Assembly: GCF_045920555.1 (NCBI RefSeq)
Contig: NZ_CP174509.1
Span: 3,472,001-3,536,000, forward strand
Direction of reading: 5' to 3'
Length of the DNA: 64,000 nt
From: Pseudalkalibacillus sp045920555
GTDB taxonomy: Bacteria > Bacillota > Bacilli > Bacillales > Fictibacillaceae
Shown: one piece after another, positions 8,916 to 17,502 of the stretch
Layout: the number at the start of each line of letters is the position of its first letter
Numbering within the stretch: the stretch's first letter is position 1
The notes under the pieces: model-generated
Told to the model about the DNA's origin: nothing
Databases searched by the model: none
The model's input: only the letters and a program-made list of their open reading frames with translations
Made by a program: the position numbers and the translations under genes

Positions 8916-10535
8916 CTAAGCTTTTTTCGACTCTTCCTGTTGGTCGACAAGCTGGTTCATATTGAGTTTTCCAGTTATGTCATCAAGTTCTCGTCTTATA
9001 CCGTGCCAGTTTTTATTCGTGTGGACTGCCATCCAAACATCTTCTTCTTTCACTTTCACCCAAACACGGCGATGATTCCAATACAGTCCTTGAACGACTC
9101 CGAGCATAAAGATGATACCGCCGATCAAAATGATTGGCAATGTGTAATCCTTCTTCACAGTCAGTCCTGTTATGAACTCTGTTTCTACACCGTCGAAAGC
9201 GACTTTATATTGGTTATCACCTGAAGGATCGAGATTCTGACGGATTGCAATGAAAGCAACTTCTCCTTCTGGTGTTTCAGGCGTGAACATTTTGAAAATG
9301 AAAGCCGGATTGTTCGGTATATTGGTTTTCGTAGCCGGCTTTTTCGTTTCTTTATCAAAATAAAAATCAGGATAATAGCCTTGTAATTCCACACGGTTGC
9401 CATCTCCAAGATCAAATTCATCTTTCGGGTTTAATAGGTCGACCGAAAATGACCCGACCGCCTCATCTGTTTCAGAGTTTTGCAATTCGAAGTGCATGTG
9501 TCTCATTTCTTGTCGATAGTCTACTTGATAGAGGGAATAACCATCAAAATCAAGCGGTTTATTAACCTGGATCGAATAATCTTTTACTTCAGAGAGTTCG
9601 GGCTTTGCGCCAGGCAGCTTCTCATCTGCTTTATAAAGAGTGACATCACTCTGATAGTTTTTAGGCACAGGCTGCTGTACTCGGTTCAATGCATCCGAGA
9701 ACCTTTCTTCCTTTTTATCGTAGACTTCAAAAGTAAATTTATCGTGTTTTAAATAATATTCTTGATCCGTACCTTTGATCGCTTTCGTTTCGCCCTCGCG
9801 GATCCACATATCTTCATCCAAATACATCCCTGGTACGATTCTAAGCATTGAACCCAGCAGGAAGATGATCAATCCGACATGGTTTACATATGGACCCCAT
9901 CTAGAAAAACGCCCTTTTTCTGCTAAGATACTATTACCCTCTCTGCGTACCCGGTAGCGCTTTTCCTTCAACCTGAAAAGAATTTCTTCCATGAATTGCT
10001 CTTCATCTTCAGGTCGCTTAGTGATTGCGAACATCCGTTGTTTTTTAAGGAAGTTATCATGTTTCGCAACCCGCTGGTTCCGTAGGGAACGAAAGAGAGG
10101 AATCCCTCGGTCAATACTTGCAACCGTAATGGAGACGCCGATCAAGCCTAGCAAAAGCACAAACCACCAGGAACTATAAAGATTGTGGAAGCCTAATATA
10201 TAATAGATTTCCCCAAGCATACCATACTCTTCTTCATAGTATGCTGCTGGATTGACTGTAGGCGGTATATACATCTGTTGCGGAAAGATCGTACCAATTG
10301 CAGAAGCTATCAGGGTGATGACGATGAGCCATACCCCTACTTTTACACTTGAGAAGAAATTCCATACCTTATCGACAGCATTTGTATTATAGGTTTGCGA
10401 ACGTCGTGCTGTCCCTTCATACCTCATATTCAAAAGCTTATCGGGTGATTCTTCCTGTATCGGTTTACCACAAGCTTCACAAATGATCGTACCGTAGGGA
10501 TTCAGATGGCCGCAATCGCATTTAATCTTATCCAT
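8916..10535 (-). CDS. resB: Cytochrome c biogenesis protein ResB (Ccs1 family)
   Basis: Membrane partner of ResC in haem delivery to cytochrome c, 539 residues. The N-terminus holds a small cysteine-rich ribbon (Cys5-x-Cys7-Gly-His...Cys19-x2-Cys22). Transmembrane spans lie at about 66-86, 124-145 and 212-232, then a large extracytoplasmic domain (about 235-460) and a final span near 466-485. Length and architecture match the Bacillus family. It lies 12 nt downstream of resA. Confidence 0.95.
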   Translation of the reverse strand: MDKIKCDCGHLNPYGTIICEACGKPIQEESPDKLLNMRYEGTARRSQTYNTNAVDKVWNFFSSVKVGVWLIVITLIASAIGTIFPQQMYIPPTVNPAAYYEEEYGMLGEIYYILGFHNLYSSWWFVLLLGLIGVSITVASIDRGIPLFRSLRNQRVAKHDNFLKKQRMFAITKRPEDEEQFMEEILFRLKEKRYRVRREGNSILAEKGRFSRWGPYVNHVGLIIFLLGSMLRIVPGMYLDEDMWIREGETKAIKGTDQEYYLKHDKFTFEVYDKKEERFSDALNRVQQPVPKNYQSDVTLYKADEKLPGAKPELSEVKDYSIQVNKPLDFDGYSLYQVDYRQEMRHMHFELQNSETDEAVGSFSVDLLNPKDEFDLGDGNRVELQGYYPDFYFDKETKKPATKTNIPNNPAFIFKMFTPETPEGEVAFIAIRQNLDPSGDNQYKVAFDGVETEFITGLTVKKDYTLPIILIGGIIFMLGVVQGLYWNHRRVWVKVKEEDVWMAVHTNKNWHGIRRELDDITGKLNMNQLVDQQEESKKA

Positions 10536-10547
10536 TTGAACACCCCA

Positions 10548-11075
10548 TTATGGCTTGATTTTTTCCATGTAGTTACGAACTAACGTATCATTCAGCTCTC
10601 CCGTGATTTTATCGACCACCTTGCCTTCCGGGCTGATCAAGTACGTTGCTGGCAAGTTACCAACACCGTATTCATCTACTACTTCACGTTGTTGGTCTAA
10701 CAAAATAGGGAAAGTCAGATTTTTTTGTTTAGCGAATTTTTCTACCGTGAACTTCGGTTCAGCGATATCTACTGCCAGGACGACTACATCTTGGTCTTTA
10801 TATTTGTCATACTGCCGTTGGATGGCAGGCATTTCTTTTTCACATGGCGGACAATATGTACCCCAGAAATTCAAGAAAACGCCCTTCCCTTTATAATCAT
10901 TAAGCTCTACTTGATTACCTTCCAAATCTTCGAGGACAAAGTTCGGAGCTGTGTCTCCGGCTTTGACAGGTTCCTTTTTGTCATTGAAAACGGTGTTATA
11001 GAGTGTATATCCCAGGGCTAGGGCAATTACAACCAAAATGACAGAACGCATGATTAACCGTTGTCGTTTTTTCAT
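10548..11075 (-). CDS. resA: Thiol-disulfide oxidoreductase ResA
   Basis: Membrane-anchored thioredoxin-fold protein (175 residues) that reduces the haem-binding cysteines of apocytochrome c outside the membrane. A single N-terminal anchor spans about residues 9-28. The redox motif is Cys75-Pro-Pro-Cys78 in WGTYCPPCEKEMP, as in ResA. It heads the resABC operon. GGAG lies about 12 nt before the ATG, a rather long spacing. Confidence 0.95.
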   Translation of the reverse strand: MKKRQRLIMRSVILVVIALALGYTLYNTVFNDKKEPVKAGDTAPNFVLEDLEGNQVELNDYKGKGVFLNFWGTYCPPCEKEMPAIQRQYDKYKDQDVVVLAVDIAEPKFTVEKFAKQKNLTFPILLDQQREVVDEYGVGNLPATYLISPEGKVVDKITGELNDTLVRNYMEKIKP

Positions 11076-11157
11076 AATGGCGATCGCTCCAATCTAATCT
11101 TCTACCCTTCCTACTATAACGTTTATTTGTCCAGTATTCATGGGTTTTATTTGACGT

Positions 11158-11877
11158 TTATGTGACAGCTAGATTCCGTAATTGCTTGACTTCATGGGGT
11201 GTCATTGTCCGGGAGTCACCTGGATTCATACCTCTGAGATCAAGATTGCCGTACCCTTCACGTTTTAGTTTTTGGACAGGATATCCAAGGGTCTCGAACA
11301 TCCTTCTTACTTGTCGGTTCCTGCCTTCGTGGATCGTCAATTCAATGATTGCCGTCTGTTTCTTTTTATCTAAGCTTTTCATTTTGACTTTTGCTGGCGC
11401 AGTCTTGCCGTCGTCGAGCATAATTCCTTTCGCCAGTTGGCGTAGCTCAAGCTTTGATGGGATCCCTTTCACTTTGGCTACATATCTTTTCTCAACGTGA
11501 TATTTCGGATGCATCAACGCATTTGCAAAGTCACCGTCATTCGTCAGTATAAGCAAACCAGAAGTGTCATAATCAAGCCGGCCTACAGGAAATATCCTTT
11601 GTTCGATATCAGGGAAGTAATCTGTGACGACTTTACGCCCCTTCTCATCCTTTACGCTTGAAATGACGCCGGTCGGTTTATAAAACAAAAAATAGACAGG
11701 CTCTTCTTTATCAATTGGTACCCCGTTTACTTCAATTTCATCAGATGGAGACACTTTCGTCCCCAGTTCCTTAACTATGTTACCGTTTACTTTCACTTGC
11801 CCGTCCAGGATCAACTTCTCGGCTTTGCGGCGGGAAGTGATGCCAGCTTGCGCAATGACTTTCTGTAATCGTTCCAT
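11158..11877 (-). CDS. rluB: 23S rRNA pseudouridine synthase RluB-type
   Basis: RNA-modifying enzyme of 239 residues. An N-terminal S4 RNA-binding domain (about 1-60, LQKVIAQAGITSRRKAE) precedes the RsuA/RluB catalytic domain with GRLDYDTSGLL; catalytic Asp102. In Bacillus this family member modifies a uridine in the 23S peptidyl-transferase region. Position directly upstream of resA and downstream of spmAB is as in B. subtilis. The start has GAGGTGA closely upstream. Confidence 0.92.
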   Translation of the reverse strand: MERLQKVIAQAGITSRRKAEKLILDGQVKVNGNIVKELGTKVSPSDEIEVNGVPIDKEEPVYFLFYKPTGVISSVKDEKGRKVVTDYFPDIEQRIFPVGRLDYDTSGLLILTNDGDFANALMHPKYHVEKRYVAKVKGIPSKLELRQLAKGIMLDDGKTAPAKVKMKSLDKKKQTAIIELTIHEGRNRQVRRMFETLGYPVQKLKREGYGNLDLRGMNPGDSRTMTPHEVKQLRNLAVT

Positions 11878-12010
11878 GATTTCACCTCAACCTCAATCAT
11901 ACTCTTCGAAATTTGAATTCTCAAGTTCCGGAAGTGTTGTTCACTGTTTTTCCATATGCGTGAATCTTTAAAACTGAAAAATAGTAGACGGTCAAAATTT
12001 TTTGCATAAA

Positions 12011-12040
12011 GAAAAGGACCGGCGAAACTCAGTCCTTGTT
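12011..12040 (-). terminator. Weak terminator after spmB
   Basis: A short stem (AAGGAC with GTCCTT) is followed on the minus strand by TTTTCTTT, between spmB and rluB. Confidence 0.4.
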
Positions 12041-12072
12041 ATCTCTATTTGATAGCACTGTTGTTAGAGTCA

Positions 12073-12612
12073 CTAGACTGAACTTCCAAAAACGATAGTG
12101 ACAACGATGATCGCAACAATGATGCCGACAAGGTCAGCAAGTAAGCCGACCTTCAGCGCATCCCCCATCCTTTTGATTCCGACAGCGCCAAAGTAAACGG
12201 TGAGGATATAAAGCGTCGTATCGGTGCTGCCTTGCATCGTAGAAGCCAATCGCCCGATAAAAGAATCAGGTCCGTAAGTGGAGATCAGATCTGTGGTCAT
12301 GGCAAGAGCGCCTGTCCCAGAAATGGGCCTGATCAATGCAAGCGGGACGATTTCGGATGGAACTCCGATCGCAGTCAGGAATGGCTTGATTGAGTCGATC
12401 ATGAAAGCTAAAGCGCCAGATGCTCGGAAAACTGTAATCGCAACAAGCATGCCGACCAAATAAGGGATGATTGAAACTGCAATTGAAAAGCCCTCTTTAC
12501 CACCTTCTACAAACTCTTCGTATGTGGAAACTCTTTTAAAGGTCGCATATAAAAGGACGAATCCGATGAGACATGGAAGGATCCATATGGATATTGTCGA
12601 GACAAGCCCCAT
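12073..12612 (-). CDS. spmB: Spore maturation protein B
   Basis: Membrane protein of 179 residues with several hydrophobic spans and the nucleoside-recognition (Gate) type fold. SpmA and SpmB are needed for full dehydration of the spore core. The start follows the spmA stop by 1 nt, so the pair is co-translated behind dacB and the sigma-E-type promoter upstream of dacB. The transported substrate is not known from sequence. Confidence 0.93.
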   Translation of the reverse strand: MGLVSTISIWILPCLIGFVLLYATFKRVSTYEEFVEGGKEGFSIAVSIIPYLVGMLVAITVFRASGALAFMIDSIKPFLTAIGVPSEIVPLALIRPISGTGALAMTTDLISTYGPDSFIGRLASTMQGSTDTTLYILTVYFGAVGIKRMGDALKVGLLADLVGIIVAIIVVTIVFGSSV

Positions 12613-12613
12613 T

Positions 12614-13207
12614 TCATGATCGCCTCCTTCTTTGGCGTCTATGATAAAAATAGCGGTCGATCATGATCGCTGCTAAGGTCGAACATGCTGTGGCAACAAG
12701 CGTTGTTCCGACAATATCAGTTGGAGACATGGAATCATAATTCATCCGTATGGCAATCACCGTTGTCGGGATGATGGTCAAGCTTGATGTATTTATCGCA
12801 AGGAACGTGATCATCGATCTGCTCGCGTCTTCCCGATCAGCATTCAATTTTTTCATTTGTTCCATCGCTTTTATCCCCATAGGGGTTGCAGCATTTCCGA
12901 GTCCGAACAGGTTTGCAACCATATTTGATAAAATGTATCCCATCGCAGGATGGTCAGGCGGTATTTCTGGAAAAAGACGTTTGGCAATCGGGCGGAACAA
13001 ACCCGAGAGTTTTTCCAACAACCCCGCTTTTTTTGCAATGTTCATCAAGCCTAACCAGAAAACAAGTATACTGATCAAACCCAGGCTTATCGTTACAGCT
13101 TCTTGTGCACTTTTGAATAATACTTTGTTCACTTCCTCCATCGTCCCGTTGATTGCAGCATATAGGATTCCAAAGACGAACATGAACACCCAGATCAGGT
13201 TAACCAT
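12614..13207 (-). CDS. spmA: Spore maturation protein A
   Basis: Partner of SpmB, 197 residues, with a Gate-type membrane domain containing GLGNAATPMGIKAM and FLAINTSS segments typical of the family. It ends in a basic cytoplasmic tail (HRRQRRRRS). It overlaps the dacB 3' end by 8 nt, indicating coupling in the dacB-spmA-spmB operon, and acts in the developing spore envelope. Confidence 0.93.
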   Translation of the reverse strand: MVNLIWVFMFVFGILYAAINGTMEEVNKVLFKSAQEAVTISLGLISILVFWLGLMNIAKKAGLLEKLSGLFRPIAKRLFPEIPPDHPAMGYILSNMVANLFGLGNAATPMGIKAMEQMKKLNADREDASRSMITFLAINTSSLTIIPTTVIAIRMNYDSMSPTDIVGTTLVATACSTLAAIMIDRYFYHRRQRRRRS

Positions 13208-14363
13208 GTGGCACCGTTATAAGGAAAAACTTTGTAACGACGTTCTTAATCGTTCCCCAAAATGTTTCCTCTTCCAATTCCCTGTATGTTCCTTTTATAA
13301 ATAGCGGGATTTGGCCAATGTCTTTACCATCTAAAAAGATCGTCAGCTGTCCAACAGGACTAGGTGGATTTTTCCATTTGCCATTTTTAGGCGGTTTCAT
13401 CAATGTTATCTCATTATTGACAAGTTCACGTTCTTCTTCATTCAACGGATAATAAAACGTTCTAGCAGCCTCTACTTTATTCCTGTAGGCTTCGTTTTCC
13501 AACCCGGTGATTTTTCCTTTTTGTACTATGGACACTAGATCATATGTATCAAATGCCCAATTGAAAAGGTTCATATGATCGTTCCAATCGTTGCCATCAT
13601 TCAAGGTTACCGCAATCAATTCGAGATCTTCCTTTTGTGCGGTAGATACGAGGGTCCTTTTTGCACGGCTCGTATATCCAGTCTTACCACCGGTTGAATA
13701 TTCGTACATCCTTAACAGTTTGTTTTTATTTTTAAAGATCCGATCCCATTTCTCACCATCCTGCGGGGCTCTATGCGTTTTTGTTCCAGAAATCTTCCTG
13801 TACTGCTCGTTTTCCATAGCATATCTCGTCAGCAGAGCCATATCATAAGCAGTCGAATAATGATTTTCATGATCGTCAAGTCCATGCGGGTTCGAGAAAT
13901 ACGTATTTCTCATCCCGATCTCAGTCGCTTTTTCGTTCATCATATAAACGAAACCTTCTAAACTGCCACCAACATGTTCGGCGATTGCGACAGCCGAATC
14001 ATTTCCAGACCTTAGCATCAGTCCATAAACGAGATCTTCCAAGACGATCTTTTCACCTTTTTTTAAATAGATGGACGAGCCTTCAGCTTGAAGTGGACGC
14101 TCACTTACTGTGACCGTTTCCTCCATTTTGCCGGACTCGATTGCTAAGATGGCCGTCATGATTTTCGTAATGCTTGCAATCCTCATTTTTTGATGCTCAT
14201 TTTTCCCGTACAACACACGTCCTGATTCTTGCTCCATCAATATGGCGCCCTGCGCATATACACCAGGTCCTTCCGCATGCGCAATCAGTTGTAACGGTAT
14301 GCTTGCGAATATGATGAAGGCTAATCCAATTAGGATTCCAGCTCTAATTAATGCAACAATCAT
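13200..14363 (-). CDS. dacB: Sporulation D-alanyl-D-alanine carboxypeptidase DacB (PBP5*)
   Basis: Secreted S11-family carboxypeptidase of 387 residues that trims peptide side chains in spore cortex peptidoglycan. An N-terminal signal segment (about 1-30) is followed by catalytic Ser64-x-x-Lys67 (SITK), Ser119-Gly-Asn121 and Lys227-Thr-Gly229, so all active-site motifs are intact. A C-terminal hydrophobic helix may anchor it. It is the first gene of the dacB-spmA-spmB operon and is preceded by a good sigma-E promoter match. Confidence 0.93.
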   Translation of the reverse strand: MIVALIRAGILIGLAFIIFASIPLQLIAHAEGPGVYAQGAILMEQESGRVLYGKNEHQKMRIASITKIMTAILAIESGKMEETVTVSERPLQAEGSSIYLKKGEKIVLEDLVYGLMLRSGNDSAVAIAEHVGGSLEGFVYMMNEKATEIGMRNTYFSNPHGLDDHENHYSTAYDMALLTRYAMENEQYRKISGTKTHRAPQDGEKWDRIFKNKNKLLRMYEYSTGGKTGYTSRAKRTLVSTAQKEDLELIAVTLNDGNDWNDHMNLFNWAFDTYDLVSIVQKGKITGLENEAYRNKVEAARTFYYPLNEEERELVNNEITLMKPPKNGKWKNPPSPVGQLTIFLDGKDIGQIPLFIKGTYRELEEETFWGTIKNVVTKFFLITVPHG

Positions 14364-14393
14364 AACATCCCGTCCCTTAGCCAGTTTTGTACA

Positions 14394-14419
14394 AGTTTAT
14401 GCTGTAAATGACGGGATAT
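14394..14419 (-). promoter_or_regulatory. Sigma-E-type promoter of dacB-spmAB
   Basis: CATAAACT (minus strand, 14401-14394) matches the sigma-E -10 pattern CATANNNT. ATAT at 14419-14416 lies exactly 14 nt upstream. Mother-cell expression fits the genes served. Confidence 0.65.
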
Positions 14420-14453
14420 GAAAAAAATTAAGTATACATAATGATGTTATGGA

Positions 14454-15038
14454 CTACTTGCTTGAGGGCTTTTTGTCATGTTTTCGATCTTGGGGAAAGA
14501 AACGTGGGGTATCAGCGAATTGATCGGTATAGTCTGATTGCCGGGAAAGGGCCTCTTCTTCTACCGGGATCCTGACATATCGTAAAAGTAATGCATTCAA
14601 TATCGTAAAAATGATAGCTGTCCAGTAAGCATTAAACATAAGAGGAATAATGAGTAACTCCATAGCGACGACGACATAGTTAGGATGTCTCATAAAACGG
14701 AATGGACCTCTCTTCACTACCTTCGCCCCTGGAAGAATGATGATTTTGGTGTTCCAAAACATACCTAATGAACGGATGGTCCAGACCCTGAATGCTTGCA
14801 AACCTATAAACAACATAAACAATACCGGGAAAAGAAACGAAACCATGAATCCTCGCAAAAAGGCTTCGGATGCTAAGGTAATAAAAAATGTCGTATGTAG
14901 AAGGACGATCCACTTGTAATGGTCTCCAGCAAACTCTTTTGCTCCTCTAGCTTTCATTTCATTTTCATTTCGCTTCGCTATCTTCAATTCGTATAGCCGT
15001 TGTCCAATAATGAATGAAAAAACGAGCATGAAAACCAT
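14454..15038 (-). CDS. bpsB: Isoprenylcysteine carboxyl methyltransferase-family membrane protein (BpsB-like)
   Basis: Membrane methyltransferase-like protein of 194 residues with about five spans. It has the conserved RHPNYVVVAMELLIIPL segment characteristic of the ICMT/NnrU superfamily. In B. subtilis the equivalent (YpbQ/BpsB) methylates alkylresorcinols made by the neighbouring type III polyketide synthase. It starts 17 nt after that gene, so the same role is inferred here. Confidence 0.85.
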   Translation of the reverse strand: MVFMLVFSFIIGQRLYELKIAKRNENEMKARGAKEFAGDHYKWIVLLHTTFFITLASEAFLRGFMVSFLFPVLFMLFIGLQAFRVWTIRSLGMFWNTKIIILPGAKVVKRGPFRFMRHPNYVVVAMELLIIPLMFNAYWTAIIFTILNALLLRYVRIPVEEEALSRQSDYTDQFADTPRFFPQDRKHDKKPSSK

Positions 15039-15055
15039 CTGTCATCCCCCTTGGC

Positions 15056-16147
15056 TTATTCTACCCATTCTAATAAAACGACCTCAGAACTGAAGCCCGG
15101 TCCTAATGCTAGCAAAAGTCCTTTTTCTCCAACCGATATCTTTTTCTTTAAAAAACGATTCAATACATAGAGGACCGTGACAGATGACATATTGCCAAAA
15201 CGTTTCAATACTTCCAAAGAGTCCTGAAGCATAGAAGGTGGAAGGTTCAACGAACTGATATATGCATTCAACACTTTTATCCCGCCAGGGTGTGCGATGA
15301 TATGTTGGATATCTTCCAACTGGAGGTTTTGATCTATCAAAAATTGATGGATTGCAGGATAGAACCAGCTATCAACGATTTGTGGAATATCTTTCGAAAA
15401 GATGACATAAAGTCCTTCATCCTTTATATCCCATCCCATCACCTCTTCTGAATCCGGCATTAAAGTGGATTGACTTGCTAAAGTTCGCGGCAAGGTCCTT
15501 TTAAGTGATAATTCATTCTCTTTCACTTCATCCCCTACCATCAATACAGCAGCAACGCCATCTGCAAATAGGGAAGTCCCGATAAGATTACTTTTCGAAT
15601 AATCTTCCTTCTGGAATGTCAAACTGCAAAGCTCTGCACAAATAAGTAGAACCTTCGCTTTAGGATAGGCAAGGCAATAATCATGAGCCCTTGCTAATCC
15701 TGAAGCGCCTCCAGCACAGCCTAATCCCCATATAGGAATCCGTTTCGTATGTCGGGAAAAAGGCAGTTCGTTCATAATCCTCGCTTCAATGCTCGGAGTC
15801 GAAAAACCAGTGGTTGAAACAAAAAAGATCGCTTCAATTTCATTGTAGGGAATTTGTTTGTCCATATATCGGTTGTTAGCAAAACAATCTTCAATCGCTT
15901 TTACACCGTACTCTATAGACTTTTCAATATATATATCATTTTTCGCTTGTAGGGAATGATCATCCTTGTACCACTGCACATCGTTCACAAAATTCCTCGT
16001 GTCAATTTGTCCATTTTCAAAAACACGTAATAAACGATCGATATGAGTGAAATGATCACTGAATAACTCCCTCGCGAATTCGACTGTATCTTCTTGATCC
16101 ATTGTATGCTCCGGATCACAGGTGCCGACCGATAAAATATACGGCAT
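15056..16147 (-). CDS. bpsA: Type III polyketide synthase (BpsA-like)
   Basis: Chalcone-synthase-fold enzyme of 363 residues. The catalytic triad is visible: Cys144 in GLGCAGGASG, His286 in HIIAHPGG and Asn319 in FGNMSSVT. B. subtilis BpsA condenses long-chain acyl-CoA with malonyl-CoA to alkylpyrones or alkylresorcinols, giving phenolic lipids. The chain ends after ALGPGFSSEVVLLEW, the usual C-terminal motif. The pair with the methyltransferase sits between dacB and scpB. Confidence 0.93.
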   Translation of the reverse strand: MPYILSVGTCDPEHTMDQEDTVEFARELFSDHFTHIDRLLRVFENGQIDTRNFVNDVQWYKDDHSLQAKNDIYIEKSIEYGVKAIEDCFANNRYMDKQIPYNEIEAIFFVSTTGFSTPSIEARIMNELPFSRHTKRIPIWGLGCAGGASGLARAHDYCLAYPKAKVLLICAELCSLTFQKEDYSKSNLIGTSLFADGVAAVLMVGDEVKENELSLKRTLPRTLASQSTLMPDSEEVMGWDIKDEGLYVIFSKDIPQIVDSWFYPAIHQFLIDQNLQLEDIQHIIAHPGGIKVLNAYISSLNLPPSMLQDSLEVLKRFGNMSSVTVLYVLNRFLKKKISVGEKGLLLALGPGFSSEVVLLEWVE

Positions 16148-16248
16148 ATTTCCCCACTTCCCTACTTGTTTATTTCTATCAGTTTGTACTTATCCTAACA
16201 AAATATGTGAAACCGGTACAATCGTCTAGTCCGCCTAATAGACGAATG

Positions 16249-16257
16249 CATATAGTA
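16249..16257 (+). promoter_or_regulatory. Possible sporulation-type -10 element
   Basis: CATATAGTA fits the sigma-K -10 pattern CATANNNTA, but no convincing -35 stands at the expected distance. It lies 38 nt before the YjcZ-like gene. Confidence 0.3.
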
Positions 16258-16295
16258 TGGGTGAATGGCTTATAAAGGAATAGGGGGACATCGAA

Positions 16296-16394
16296 ATGTC
16301 AGATGGATTTGGTAAGGGATTCATCTTGCTTGTTGTTTTGTTCGTGTTATTGGTGATAATCGGAATTACCGTTTACTCAGGATATCACGGCTAA
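16296..16394 (+). CDS. YjcZ-like small sporulation-type membrane peptide
   Basis: A 32-residue peptide: a short polar, glycine-containing start (MSDGFGKG), one long hydrophobic span, then a YSGYHG end. This architecture is that of the YjcZ family of tiny sporulation-associated peptides of Bacillus. AGGGGGA lies 8 nt before the ATG and a terminator follows, so it looks like a complete transcription unit. Function unknown; spore or forespore membrane is a guess from the family. Confidence 0.75.
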   Translation: MSDGFGKGFILLVVLFVLLVIIGITVYSGYHG

Positions 16395-16409
16395 ACTATA
16401 CATCGGAAA

Positions 16410-16456
16410 GAAAGAGGCTGATCCATGCATCAAAATGCATAGAACAGCCTCTTTTC
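16410..16456 (+). terminator. Terminator of the YjcZ-like gene
   Basis: Outer stem AAAGAGGCTG (16411-16420) with CAGCCTCTTT (16445-16454) and an inner ATGCAT palindrome; T-run at the end. Confidence 0.8.
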
Positions 16457-16495
16457 GTATGCTGTTAAAATAGAAGGTAATTCTGTGAGAGGTTA

Positions 16496-16897
16496 TTATA
16501 CCTTTTGTTCATTCAATTCCAGCCGTCCATCTGCAACAATCTTCTTAACCATTGTCTTGAGTGATTCTTTTTCTATCGCTTTAAATAAAGATGCGAATTG
16601 TACTTCATCATTTATGTAGACACGATGACGTTTTGCATATTCTGGATGAGCTTTAAGGGCTAGTAACGCGACAATCTCCCGTAAATGGATAAGGCGCCCT
16701 TCCACTTCAAAGAGTTCTTCTGTTTCAAAACTCGAAAATTCGGATATTTTTTCATCAAAATATCTTACATACAATACAGCTAACGTCTTTTCATTTTTGC
16801 CATCCAGGAAGGTTACTTCAGAGCGATTGAAAAATTCTTCAGGAGAGTTTGATTTCGACTTTTCCAGCTCTTTTCCTGTTATTGAAGTAATAATCAC
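16496..16897 (-). CDS. Conserved-looking hypothetical protein downstream of scpB
   Basis: Soluble protein of 133 residues that I do not recognise. It is charged, with no signal peptide, membrane segment or cysteine motif. The middle is hydrophobic and helical (LIHLREIVALLALKAHPEY), suggesting a small globular fold. Its start lies 2 nt past the scpB stop, so it is probably the third gene of an scpA-scpB operon. B. subtilis has ypuI at about this place, but I cannot see a match to it. Confidence 0.7.
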   Translation of the reverse strand: MIITSITGKELEKSKSNSPEEFFNRSEVTFLDGKNEKTLAVLYVRYFDEKISEFSSFETEELFEVEGRLIHLREIVALLALKAHPEYAKRHRVYINDEVQFASLFKAIEKESLKTMVKKIVADGRLELNEQKV

Positions 16898-16899
16898 GG

Positions 16900-17502
16900 T
16901 TATTCCCCCTTATCGTTCGGTTCCATTACGGTTTCGAAATTCTCGAAAAACAAATCTGCTTCGTCTTCGATGGAATCATCTTCAAAATGTTCCGGTAATT
17001 TTGGAAGGTCTTCCTTCGACTTCAAACCAAAGTATTCAAGAAACTCCTTCGTTGTTCCATAGAGAATGGCCCGCCCAGTTCCTTCTGCTCTACCCACTTC
17101 TTTCACCAGATGTTTAGCTGTCAAGGTCTGGAGCGGTTTTTCCGTCTTCACTCCACGGATGTCTTCTATTTCAGCCCTTGTTATCGGCTGTTTATAGGCT
17201 ACGATTGCAAGAGTTTCCAGAGCCGCTTGCGACAGTGAGCTTGTTGTTGGTGATTCAACGAACCTTTCATAATAGGAGATATGTTTTGCTTTTGTCGTTA
17301 ATTGATAGGCGCCTGCAATTTCTACGATTTCAATCCCACGCTCTTCAGCCTGGTAATCTTCAATCATTTCCCGAATAAGTTCTTCGGCTTCTGAAAGCTC
17401 GATTTGAAGAATATCAGCTGCTTGCTTTCCTTCCAGACCTTCATCCCCGACGACAAAAAGCAGACCTTCAATTACAGCTTTTTGCTCATTTCTTGTAGTC
17501 AA
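16900..17502 (-). CDS. scpB: Segregation and condensation protein B
   Basis: Winged-helix partner of SMC and ScpA in chromosome condensation, 200 residues. Typical segments are EGLLFVVGDEGL near the start, ETLAIVAYKQPITRAEIEDIRGV in the middle and GRAILYGTTKEFLEYFGL. Its start overlaps the scpA stop by 4 nt, giving coupled production of the complex subunits. The acidic C-terminal tail is common in this family. Confidence 0.95.
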   Translation of the reverse strand: MTTRNEQKAVIEGLLFVVGDEGLEGKQAADILQIELSEAEELIREMIEDYQAEERGIEIVEIAGAYQLTTKAKHISYYERFVESPTTSSLSQAALETLAIVAYKQPITRAEIEDIRGVKTEKPLQTLTAKHLVKEVGRAEGTGRAILYGTTKEFLEYFGLKSKEDLPKLPEHFEDDSIEDEADLFFENFETVMEPNDKGE

